Below, piece after piece: positions 1 through 6,046 of a DNA stretch of 6,873 bases. The position numbers and the translations under genes are program-made. This DNA comes from Desulfomicrobium sp. (GTDB lineage Bacteria > Desulfobacterota > Desulfovibrionia > Desulfovibrionales > Desulfomicrobiaceae), in the NCBI GenBank assembly GCA_003542385.1, contig DPKT01000179.1, positions 1-6,873 of the forward strand, read 5' to 3'. The notes beneath the pieces are model-generated. The model was not told the origin of the DNA, made no database searches, and worked only from the letters and a program-made list of their open reading frames with translations. Within the stretch, counting starts at the first letter, position 1. Each line of letters starts with the position of its first letter.

Positions 1-394
1 CGGCCAGCGCCAGGAGCAGGCCGAGCCAGGAGCGCCGCGAAAGGCGCTCACCCAGCAGAAACCCGGCGCAGACCGCCACCAGGACGGGCAGCGTGGCCGC
101 AACCATCCCGGCCTGGGAGGCCGTGGTCAGGGTCAGGGCCTGGCCTTCGAAGACGAAGTACAGGCACGGTTCGCACAGGGCCATGAAGAGCATGAACCAT
201 ATGTCGCCGCGCTTCACGGAACGCGGCCGCCACACGGGAAGGACCAGCAGGAAGAGCGCCGCCGAGACGAACATGCGCGCGAAGACGACCACGATGGGAT
301 CGAAGGTCATGACCGCATACTTGAAGGCCACGAAGGAACTGCCCCACAGGAGCATTGCCAGGGACAAGGCGAAGAAGGGAAGAGAAAAGGTCAT
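1..394 (-). CDS. DMT-superfamily (EamA-type) permease, N-terminal part, cut by the window edge
   Basis: Reading leftward from the ATG at 392-394, the frame stays open for 131 codons to the left edge, so the C-terminal part is missing. The protein is very hydrophobic. Likely membrane helices lie at about residues 6-28, 33-53, 65-84 and 92-114, with a fifth beginning near 122. The first helix carries LLWGSSFVAFKYAV, and the stretch FEGQALTLTTASQAGMVAATLPV followed by GERLSRRSWLG is the usual pattern of an EamA repeat (helix, 'asqA..l....P...al', then a GE motif before the next helix). Family members are inner-membrane exporters of metabolites or drugs, usually with ten helices in two EamA repeats. 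The substrate cannot be told from this part. The start was chosen because the hydrophobic helix begins right after it; the ribosome site is weak (GGCGG about 6 nt upstream). It diverges from the AAA-SPOR gene. Confidence 0.88.
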   Translation of the reverse strand, partial: MTFSLPFFALSLAMLLWGSSFVAFKYAVMTFDPIVVVFARMFVSAALFLLVLPVWRPRSVKRGDIWFMLFMALCEPCLYFVFEGQALTLTTASQAGMVAATLPVLVAVCAGFLLGERLSRRSWLGLLLALA

Positions 395-539
395 CTCGAA
401 CCGCCAAAGCGCGCATAATAGCGGGATATTTCAAAAAAAGCTTGCATAGAATTCCGTCAACACCTAATTGAAGAGGTCAGAATAGAAGAAAATTCCAGCA
501 TTGGGACAAACAATCGGATTTCCGGAAACAATCCATCAC
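395..539. other. Divergent intergenic region, AT-rich
   Basis: These 145 nt separate the leftward permease from the rightward AAA-SPOR gene and must hold both promoters. They are clearly more AT-rich than the flanking genes. A TAGAAT at 447-452 resembles a rightward -10 box, but no good -35 lies at the right distance. On the minus strand a TTGACG (460-455) looks like a -35 without a matching -10. No start site can be fixed from the sequence. Confidence 0.4.
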
Positions 540-1994
540 ATGACCGATTCCCCTTTCGACACTGCATCCGGCTCAACGCTGCACTTTACGACTCCACAGC
601 TGGAGGACGTATTCGACTCTGTCCTGAATGAGATACAAAGCCTACGCCCTTTAAGTTGCGTCATCGGGTTCCCCAAGTCCGGAAAGACGGCATTCCTGGA
701 TCGACTGAAGACGGCCATCGACATCGAAACGCTGAGTCTTGCCGCATCGTCGGAACAGACGCTTTTTCACATCCTGATGATGCACACGACGCCCCAAGGA
801 GAGAGCAAACCGGTCCTGTCCAAGCTTTTGCGGGAAAAGAAACGTCTGGTCCTGTTCATCGACAACGCTCACCTGCTCACTGACGGCGACTTTGCCTTCC
901 TGGCGAGCCTCTTCGGGCTGGCCAAGCAGCACCAGAGCGGATTGCAGGTGGTCCTGGTGGGCAACGGCGAGATCGTCCACCGCCTGGCCCGTCCGGAAAA
1001 CAGGGCCATCTACTCCATGCTCGGGGCCGTCTGGACCCTGCCCAAACTGACCCGGGAACAATCCCGCGAATACATCGGCTTCCTGCTCGAAAACGCCGGC
1101 CTGGCCGCCGACCTCATTTCCAACCCCGAACCGCTGATCAAGAAGGCCGCCGGCGTCATCGGCATCCTGCGCATGCTGACCGTGACCCTCGCGCTGCGGG
1201 CGCTCAGCACCAAAGAGGCCTGCAACGCCGAAGACGTGCTGGAGTGTGCCCCGGAAGCCGCTGCCCATCCGCGGGAGACGCCCTCCACCGCTCCAGCGCC
1301 CACCCAGCACATGGGCGCCAGAATGCCGCGATGGGGCGTGCTTGTCCTGGCTCTGAGCATGTGCGGCATCATCGGCCTGCTCGTCTTCTTCCTGTCCTGG
1401 CTCATGCCGGACCTGCACATCATGGACCTGGTCCTCAGATCCGAAGGTACGGCGCGCGAAGCGACACCCGCGCCGCCCGTCCCCAAGATGGAGCCCCGTC
1501 CCGCAGGTCCCGTCATGCAGAGCGTGGCCAAGACGGTCTTCCGCAAACGCACCAAGGACGGCCCGTATTCCGTCCAGCTCGGGTCCTTCGCGACCATGGA
1601 GGCCATGCTCCTGCATCTGCCACGCTTCAAGGACCTGGACCAAAACCTGTTCTGGAACCGCGAAAGCGGGACGCCCGCAAGCTTCTCCCTGTTCGTCGGG
1701 CGCTTCGAGAGCTTCGAGCAGGCCAGGGACTACGGCAGGGAGCACGACCTCCAGGACACGCAGGTGGTCTTCCGCCCCTTTGTCGGCACCGTCGGCCCCC
1801 TCACGAATCCGGAGCAGATTCGTCACGCGAGCCTGCTGCTGGGTCTGCAGGAGCCGCTCAAGGTCTTCGAGCAGGATCTCGTCAGCGGCGTGGAAATCCA
1901 GTTCGCCCTGGAGCGCTCCCGCGAGGACGCCCTGAACCAGTGCATGGAAGCCGAAAAGAAAGGCATGTCCTGCGCCGTGACCCAATACGAATAG
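540..1994 (+). CDS. AAA ATPase - transmembrane - SPOR domain protein (DamX-like)
   Basis: A 484-residue single-pass inner-membrane protein. The N-terminal half is an ExeA/AAA_22-like ATPase: Walker A GFPKSGKT at 43-50, Walker B LVLFID ending in Asp108 with the following NAH, and a sensor-1-like LVGNGE at 139-144. A proline/alanine-rich linker (about 237-262) leads to one membrane helix at about 265-288. A second Pro/Ala-rich stretch follows, then a SPOR domain at about 342-415 (YSVQLGSF, later LFVGRFESFEQAR). Known SPOR domains bind glycan strands stripped of stem peptides at the division septum, so a cell-envelope or division role is likely: ATPase in the cytoplasm, SPOR domain in the periplasm. 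A tail of about 65 residues after SPOR carries Cys468 and Cys478. ATG 540 is preferred; an in-frame TTG at 501 would add 13 residues with no better ribosome site. Codons in the first 300 bases are less GC-rich than later ones. The gene stands alone between a divergent and a convergent gene. Confidence 0.85.
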   Translation: MTDSPFDTASGSTLHFTTPQLEDVFDSVLNEIQSLRPLSCVIGFPKSGKTAFLDRLKTAIDIETLSLAASSEQTLFHILMMHTTPQGESKPVLSKLLREKKRLVLFIDNAHLLTDGDFAFLASLFGLAKQHQSGLQVVLVGNGEIVHRLARPENRAIYSMLGAVWTLPKLTREQSREYIGFLLENAGLAADLISNPEPLIKKAAGVIGILRMLTVTLALRALSTKEACNAEDVLECAPEAAAHPRETPSTAPAPTQHMGARMPRWGVLVLALSMCGIIGLLVFFLSWLMPDLHIMDLVLRSEGTAREATPAPPVPKMEPRPAGPVMQSVAKTVFRKRTKDGPYSVQLGSFATMEAMLLHLPRFKDLDQNLFWNRESGTPASFSLFVGRFESFEQARDYGREHDLQDTQVVFRPFVGTVGPLTNPEQIRHASLLLGLQEPLKVFEQDLVSGVEIQFALERSREDALNQCMEAEKKGMSCAVTQYE

Positions 1995-1997
1995 GAA

Positions 1998-2026
1998 GAC
2001 CGGCCGCGCCGCAGGCGGGGCCGGTC
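1998..2026. terminator. Hairpin between convergent genes, probable bidirectional terminator
   Basis: GACCGGCC (1998-2005) pairs perfectly with GGCCGGTC (2019-2026). Inside, CGCC (2007-2010) pairs with GGCG (2014-2017) around a GCA loop, with one G-G mismatch between the two stems. It starts 3 nt after the stop of the AAA-SPOR gene and lies 25 nt beyond the paaK stop on the other strand. T-runs are poor on both sides (ATTCGGT rightward, TTCCTATT leftward), so termination strength is uncertain. Confidence 0.65.
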
Positions 2027-2051
2027 ATTCGGTCGCGTCGACGACGAAGGG

Positions 2052-3344
2052 CTATTCCCGCAGGTCCAGAACGCGCTGGGCCTTGCCCTCGGACTTGGGC
2101 AGGGAGTTCTGCTCCACCAGGTCGATGCGCGCCGTGATGAGGACTTCGTCGCGCAGCTTCGCGCTGATGCGGCTCTGCAGAGCCTTCAGCTCGCGCATGT
2201 CCTCGACGAAGAACTCCTCCTTGACCTCCACCTTGACCCGCATCTGATCCAGATACCCCTCGCGCTCCAGCACGATGAGATAGTTCTGTCCCACCTCGGG
2301 GATGCTCATGAGCACCTGCTCGACCTGCATGGGGTAGATGTTCACGCCTTTGAGGATGATCATGTCGTCGGCGCGGCCCTTGATGCGGTCCAGGCGCCGG
2401 TGGGTGCGCCCGCAGGGGCAATCGCCTGGCAGGAAGCGCGTCAGGTCCTTGGTGCGGTAACGGATCAGCGGCATGCCCTCGCGGCACAGGGTGGTGATGA
2501 CCAGTTCGCCGATCTCGCCGTCGGGCAGGCGCTCGCCCGTGTCGGGATTGACGATCTCGGCCAGGTAGGCGTCCTCCCATATGTGCATGCCGTTCTGTTC
2601 CAGGCACTCGAAGGCCACGCCGGGGCCGTTCATCTCGGACAGGCCGTAGGAGTTGTAGGCCTTGAGGCCCCAGACCTCCTCGATGCGCTGGCGGATGGCC
2701 TCGGTGTGCGGCTCGGCGCCGATCAGGGCCACGCGCACGTTCAAGCGGTCGGGCCCGTAGCCGAGCTCCTCCTTCACCGTGCCCAGATGCAGCGCATAGG
2801 ACGGGATGATGTGGATGGCCGAAACCTGGAAGTCCTCCAGAAGCTTGAGCTGGCGCTTGGAGTTGCCGGCGCCGGCCGGGATGGTCAGGCAGCCCAGGCG
2901 CTCGGCGCCGTAGTGGATGCCCAGGCCGCCGGTGAAGAGGCCGTAGCCCGACATGTTCTGAAAGGTGTCCTCGGCCCGGATGCCGATCATGTGCATGCAG
3001 CGCGCCATGAGGTCTGCCCAGGAATCGACGTCGTTTCGCGTGTAGTAGATGACCGTGGCCGAGCCCGTGGTTCCCGAGGAGGCGTGCAGGCGGATCATGT
3101 CCGTCACGGGACGGGTCAGCATGCGCGCGGGGTAGGCGCTGCGCAGATCGTCCTTGGTGGTGAAGGGCAGCTTGACGATGTCGTCAGCGGAGGTGATCGC
3201 GGTCAGGTCGATGCCGGCCTCGGCGAAGCGGCGGGAGTAGAACTCCGAGCGGGCCGCGCGTTCGAGGGTGGTGGTCAGGCGCGTCTTCTGGACGTTGTCG
3301 AGCTGGCTGCGCGAGAAAAACTCTTCAGGACAATAGGCTTTCAT
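2052..3344 (-). CDS. paaK: Phenylacetate-CoA ligase family protein (AMP-forming aryl-CoA ligase)
   Basis: 430 residues, the usual PaaK length. Family enzymes activate an aryl acid such as phenylacetate with ATP to an acyl-adenylate and then to the CoA thioester, in the cytoplasm. Adenylate-forming motifs are all present: phosphate loop SSGTTG (89-94), YNSYGLSE (230-237), YRTKD (296-300) with Asp300 for the ribose, GRADDMIILKG (323-333), and the C-terminal LPKSEGKAQRV (415-425) with the catalytic-type lysine at 421. A DCPCGRTHRR segment (308-317) is typical of the family. Nothing is truncated. The gene starts 36 nt after the dnaB stop with no terminator in the gap, so it is probably read through from the ribosomal/dnaB operon. 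Its ribosome site is weak (GCGGA about 8 nt before ATG). The exact acid cannot be told: arylacetates from amino-acid breakdown (phenyl-, indole-, hydroxyphenylacetate) are the first candidates, and some PaaK homologues serve other pathways. Family assignment is firm; the substrate is inference. Confidence 0.92.
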   Translation of the reverse strand: MKAYCPEEFFSRSQLDNVQKTRLTTTLERAARSEFYSRRFAEAGIDLTAITSADDIVKLPFTTKDDLRSAYPARMLTRPVTDMIRLHASSGTTGSATVIYYTRNDVDSWADLMARCMHMIGIRAEDTFQNMSGYGLFTGGLGIHYGAERLGCLTIPAGAGNSKRQLKLLEDFQVSAIHIIPSYALHLGTVKEELGYGPDRLNVRVALIGAEPHTEAIRQRIEEVWGLKAYNSYGLSEMNGPGVAFECLEQNGMHIWEDAYLAEIVNPDTGERLPDGEIGELVITTLCREGMPLIRYRTKDLTRFLPGDCPCGRTHRRLDRIKGRADDMIILKGVNIYPMQVEQVLMSIPEVGQNYLIVLEREGYLDQMRVKVEVKEEFFVEDMRELKALQSRISAKLRDEVLITARIDLVEQNSLPKSEGKAQRVLDLRE

Positions 3345-3380
3345 GACGGCATCCGCAAAAGTTGAGGGTGGCGGAGAAGG

Positions 3381-4829
3381 TCAGTACGCGCCGCCGTCCT
3401 CGGACGGCAGTCCCACTTCCGTGAGGTTTTCGAACACGGTGTACTGGCCGAAATAAGCCAGGCGCAGCATGCCGACGGGGCCGTTGCGCTGCTTGCCGAT
3501 GATGATCTCGGCGATGTTCTTGTTGGGGTTGTCCTCGGCCTTGTTGTAGGCCGCGTCGCGGTAGATGAAGACGATGACGTCGGCGTCCTGCTCGATGGCG
3601 CCGGATTCGCGCAGGTCCGAGATCATGGGGCGCTTGTCGGAACGCTCCTCGACCTTGCGGTTGAGCTGCGACAGGGCGATGACCGGTACTTCCAGTTCCT
3701 TGGCCAGGGCCTTCAGGTTTCGGGAAATGTCCGAGATCTCCTGCTCGCGCGAATCGCTCTTGTGGCTGGAGCGCATGAGCTGGAGGTAGTCGACGATGAT
3801 GAGGCCCACGCCCTTCTCTGCCTTGAGGCGGCGGCTGCGGGCCCGGATCTCCATGGTCGAGAGGGCCGGCGTGTCGTCGATGTAGATGGGCGCCCGCGAC
3901 AGGTCGTCTGCAGCCTGGTAGAGGCGGCTCCAGTCCTCGTCGTTCAGATAGCCGCTGCGCAGGCGGCTTAAGTCCACGCGGCCGTGACAGCCCAGAAGGC
4001 GCATCATGAGCTGGTCCATGGACATTTCCAGGGAGAAGACGGCCACGGGGATGTCGTGGCGGATGGCCGCGCGCATGCCCATGTTCAGGGCCAGGGCCGT
4101 TTTGCCCATGGACGGGCGGGCGGCCAGGATGATGAGGTCCGACTTCTGCAGGCCCGCGGTCATGTGGTCGAAGTCCGTGTAGCTCGTGGGCACGCCCGTC
4201 ACCAATTCGCCCTGCCCGGCCCGCGTCTCGAGCTGTTCGAAGACGCGCTGGACCAGGTCCTTGCTGCTCGTGAAGGCCGGCTTGCCCTTGGACTCGGCGA
4301 TGGAGAATATCTGCTGCTCGGCCTGGTCCAGGAGGGACTCGGTCTCCTCGCCGGCCTCGAAGCAGCTGGTCAGAATCTCCGAGGAGGTCTGGATGAGCCG
4401 CCGGCGCACGGCCTTGTCGCGCACGATCTGGGCGTGGTAGACGGCGTTGGAGGCCGAGGCCACGGACTCGGCCAGGGATGCCAGATAGACGGTCCCGCCG
4501 ACCTCGTCGAGCTGGCTTCGGCTCTTGAGGTATTCCGCCACCGTGACCAGATCGGCCGGCTCGCGGCGACGATAGAGTTCCTGGAAGGCCTGGTAGATGG
4601 TCTTGTGAACCGGCGAGTAGAAATCCTCGTCGGAGATGACGTCGACCAGGGTGTGAAAGATGTCGTTGCGCAAAAAAACCCCGCCCAGCACCGCCTGTTC
4701 GGCTTCGGTGTTGTGCGGGGGTATCCGGCGCAACAAATCAGAAGAGGCCTTTTGCAAGGCCTCTTCCGGTTGGATTTGCGTTCCGAGGCGCTGCCCGAAC
4801 TTATTCTGCGGCGGCTTCTTCGGTTGCAT
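3381..4829 (-). CDS. dnaB: Replicative DNA helicase DnaB
   Basis: 482 residues. The hexameric helicase unwinds DNA ahead of the replication fork. The N-terminal primase-interacting domain begins at RIPPHNTEAEQAVLGG (35-50) and runs to about 138. A linker follows, and the RecA-like motor domain spans about 205-470. Visible motor motifs are Walker A ARPSMGKT (237-244), the catalytic-type glutamate in FSLEMS (Glu268), Walker B LIIVDYLQL (343-351, Asp347), the SQLNRKVEERSDKRP and SDLRESGAIEQDAD stretch (387-417), and GKQRNGP (445-451) with the Lys446/Arg448 finger pair. No intein interrupts it, although dnaB is a frequent intein site. The first 30 or so residues are polar, with a lysine-rich start, and look disordered. 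The ATG at 4829 lies inside the end of rplI (29-nt overlap) and has GGAG only 4 nt upstream. TTG codons at 4736 and 4733, just before the conserved core, are weaker alternatives. The overlap suggests translational coupling with rplI. Confidence 0.96.
   Translation of the reverse strand: MQPKKPPQNKFGQRLGTQIQPEEALQKASSDLLRRIPPHNTEAEQAVLGGVFLRNDIFHTLVDVISDEDFYSPVHKTIYQAFQELYRRREPADLVTVAEYLKSRSQLDEVGGTVYLASLAESVASASNAVYHAQIVRDKAVRRRLIQTSSEILTSCFEAGEETESLLDQAEQQIFSIAESKGKPAFTSSKDLVQRVFEQLETRAGQGELVTGVPTSYTDFDHMTAGLQKSDLIILAARPSMGKTALALNMGMRAAIRHDIPVAVFSLEMSMDQLMMRLLGCHGRVDLSRLRSGYLNDEDWSRLYQAADDLSRAPIYIDDTPALSTMEIRARSRRLKAEKGVGLIIVDYLQLMRSSHKSDSREQEISDISRNLKALAKELEVPVIALSQLNRKVEERSDKRPMISDLRESGAIEQDADVIVFIYRDAAYNKAEDNPNKNIAEIIIGKQRNGPVGMLRLAYFGQYTVFENLTEVGLPSEDGGAY
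4741..4766 (-). promoter_or_regulatory. Perfect 11-bp hairpin in the dnaB 5' coding region, possible attenuator or terminator
   Basis: GAAGAGGCCTT (4741-4751) and AAGGCCTCTTC (4756-4766) are exact inverted copies around a 4-nt loop. On the transcribed (minus) strand the hairpin begins 34 nt after the rplI stop and is followed by TGATTTGTTG, which is T-rich but broken. It falls inside dnaB codons 22-30 (EEALQKASS). Position and shape fit a terminator or attenuator that lowers dnaB relative to the ribosomal proteins, or an RNA-processing site. The pairing is directly visible; the function is inference. Confidence 0.45.
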
Positions 4830-5310
4830 CTGTCTCCGCCGCGGCTTCGGTCATCTGCTCGACCTTGCCGTGCTTGATGACGTTCACGGTGAGCTTGGCC
4901 ACGACTTCGGGGTGCAGCTTGACTTCGATGATGTACTCGCCCAAGGAGCGGATGCCCTCGTCGAGCTGGATCTTGCGGCGATCCACGTCAACGCCCTGTT
5001 CGGCCAGGATGGCCGCAATCTGGGGGGAGGTGACGGAGCCGTAAAGCTTGTCGCCGTCGCCCGTACGCACTTCGATGACCACCTTGGCGGCCTCGATCTT
5101 GGCGGCCAGGGCGGAAGCCTCGGCCTTGATGGCGTCGTTCATGGCCTGCAGCTTGCGGCGCTCCTGTTCGAAAACCTTCAGGTTGCCGGGAGTCGCCAGG
5201 GAAGCCAGACCCTGCGGCAAGAGGTAATTTCTGCCGTAACCGGGCTTGACGGCGACGATGTCGCCGAGGCGGCCCAGATTATCCACGTCTGCTCGCAAAA
5301 TGACCTTCAT
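4801..5310 (-). CDS. rplI: Large-subunit ribosomal protein bL9
   Basis: 169 residues. bL9 binds 23S rRNA at the base of the L1 stalk through its N-terminal domain and reaches outward through a long helix to a C-terminal domain. The N-terminal signature is clear: MKVILRADVDNLGRLGDIVAVKPGYGRNYLLPQG, with conserved glycines and the GYGRNYL..P core (shown in part at 24-33). A charged central helix covers about 45-80, and the second domain has GDGDKLYGSVT near 84-94. The protein is about 20 residues longer than the 149-residue E. coli one because of an Ala/Glu-rich acidic tail. The start is well supported: AGGAG at 5323-5319, 8 nt before the ATG, overlaps the rpsR stop codon. The rpsR gap is 11 nt. 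The coding end overlaps the dnaB start by 29 nt. Confidence 0.97.
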   Translation of the reverse strand: MKVILRADVDNLGRLGDIVAVKPGYGRNYLLPQGLASLATPGNLKVFEQERRKLQAMNDAIKAEASALAAKIEAAKVVIEVRTGDGDKLYGSVTSPQIAAILAEQGVDVDRRKIQLDEGIRSLGEYIIEVKLHPEVVAKLTVNVIKHGKVEQMTEAAAETDATEEAAAE

Positions 5311-5321
5311 GACCTACTCTC

Positions 5322-5585
5322 CTAGACTCTGGATTTTTTGAGCACGTCCGTGCTGTGGGTGGCCGTGTAGAACAACAGCGCCATCTGACGTGCGCGCTTG
5401 ACCTCGCGGGTGATGGCCCGCTGGTGCTTGGCGCAGGATCCGGTGATGCGGCTGGCGATGATCTTGCCGCGATCGGTCACGAAGTCCTTCAGGATCTCGG
5501 GGTGCTTGTAGTCGAGCGCAATCTCGGGGTTCTCGCAGAAGCGGCAGTACTTTCTCCGGGGTGCGAACTTCTTCTTGAAAGACAT
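5322..5585 (-). CDS. rpsR: Small-subunit ribosomal protein bS18, zinc-ribbon form
   Basis: 87 residues. bS18 pairs with bS6 on the platform of the 30S subunit. The protein starts with a basic stretch (FKKKFAPRRK), then YCRFCEN, and later ITGSCAKHQR before the basic RNA-binding end (REVKRARQMALLFY). Cys14, Cys17, Cys51 and His54 form a potential zinc site, which marks the cysteine-containing version; many bacteria have lost these residues. The ribosome site GAGGAGG (5598-5592) lies within the last codons of rpsF, 6 nt before the ATG. Only 1 nt separates the rpsF stop from this start, so the two genes are surely translated from one message. Confidence 0.97.
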   Translation of the reverse strand: MSFKKKFAPRRKYCRFCENPEIALDYKHPEILKDFVTDRGKIIASRITGSCAKHQRAITREVKRARQMALLFYTATHSTDVLKKSRV

Positions 5586-5586
5586 C

Positions 5587-5901
5587 TTAGGCCTCCTCGG
5601 TGGTCTCGACGGGGGTGTCGGCGAGCTTCACGGTGATGAATTTGAACACGCCGTCGGCGATGCGCACGTTGCGCTCCAGTTCGGCCACAGCCTTGCCGGG
5701 CATGTTCATTTCCATGCGGATGTACCGGCCGCGGTTGAACTTGCGCACCGGGTAGGCAGTATCCTTGACGCCCCAGTCGTCGATCTTCAGGACGCTTCCG
5801 CCCTCGCGTTCGACAACGGCGCTCAGGTTGTTGATGATCTCGCGGCACTCATCGGTGCCGAGCTCCGGGCTGAGCAGGAGCAGTTCCTCGTACCTGGTCA
5901 T
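5587..5901 (-). CDS. rpsF: Small-subunit ribosomal protein bS6
   Basis: 104 residues, a normal length for bS6, the partner of bS18 in the 30S platform. MTRYEELLLLSPEL is the typical first strand. DWGVKDTAYPVRKFNRGRY (42-60) is the conserved RNA/bS18-facing region, and VFKFITVKL is the last strand. The end is only mildly acidic (TPVETTEEA), with no long glutamate tail. The frame stays open to another ATG at 5961, but the ATG at 5901 is the real start. It has a near-ideal AAGGAGG at 5916-5910 with 8-nt spacing, and it begins exactly at the family's conserved N-terminus. It is the first gene of the rpsF-rpsR-rplI-dnaB operon. No ssb or priB lies between rpsF and rpsR, unlike in several other bacterial groups. 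Confidence 0.97.
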   Translation of the reverse strand: MTRYEELLLLSPELGTDECREIINNLSAVVEREGGSVLKIDDWGVKDTAYPVRKFNRGRYIRMEMNMPGKAVAELERNVRIADGVFKFITVKLADTPVETTEEA

Positions 5902-5909
5902 TACAGAAT

Positions 5910-5956
5910 CCTCCTTGTGGGTGATAGCCCGCCCATTCACTTCGAGCGAGCAAGGA
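5910..5956 (-). promoter_or_regulatory. rpsF leader with possible Shine-Dalgarno-masking stem
   Basis: The strong ribosome site AAGGAGG (5916-5910) is part of a CAAGGA (5917-5912) that is exactly complementary to TCCTTG (5956-5951) upstream in the same leader. The nucleotides between them can form a short inner stem (GTGA with TCAC, or GGG with CCC). Autoregulation of rpsF operons by the bS6:bS18 complex binding the leader is known in many bacteria. Whether this leader has that motif is inference. Confidence 0.35.
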
Positions 5957-5964
5957 AACACAGA

Positions 5965-5993
5965 CCGTTATTCCCAACGGCCAGGCCTGTCAA
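5965..5993 (-). promoter_or_regulatory. Probable sigma-70 promoter of the rpsF operon
   Basis: A perfect -35 box TTGACA is read leftward at 5993-5988. The -10 is less clear: AATAAC at 5972-5967 (15-nt spacer) matches better than TAACGG at 5970-5965 (17-nt spacer). An inverted repeat CCGTT/AACGG (5980-5976 with 5969-5965) covers the -10 area. A start near 5958 would give a leader of about 55 nt before rpsF. Confidence 0.55.
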
Positions 5994-6046
5994 GGACGTT
6001 CGCGCACGGGCTTGAATGCCGCGCCGTTTGGGCATACACCCGCAAC

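Noticed and set aside
48..434. A 128-codon minus-strand frame starting upstream of the permease
   Set aside because: It is arginine- and proline-rich with no membrane segments. The neighbouring frame from 394 gives a clear EamA-type membrane protein.
651..1985. A 444-codon open frame on the minus strand opposite the AAA-SPOR gene
   Set aside because: It is low-complexity (Gly, Gln, Val, Glu, His rich), has no recognisable motif, and lies opposite a gene with intact ATPase and SPOR motifs. It is a by-product of high GC.
2400..3365. A 321-codon open frame on the plus strand opposite paaK
   Set aside because: Its composition is that of an antisense frame of a GC-rich gene (Gly, Ala, Val, Asp, His rich). 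The opposite strand carries all adenylate-forming motifs.
3381..4829. Possible intein in dnaB
   Set aside because: The Walker A, Walker B and finger regions are continuous and the length is normal for an intein-free DnaB.
3984..4877. A 297-codon open frame on the plus strand opposite dnaB and the rplI end
   Set aside because: It is antisense to a fully conserved dnaB, has no domain features and crosses two genes.
5902..5961. Upstream in-frame ATG at 5961 as the rpsF start
   Set aside because: It would add 20 non-conserved residues and place the strong AAGGAGG inside the gene. The ATG at 5901 has ideal spacing and the conserved start.
6012..6040. TTGAAT ... TACACC as a rightward promoter of the sensor-type gene
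   Set aside because: Both boxes match the consensus poorly and the start would leave almost no leader. It cannot be supported.
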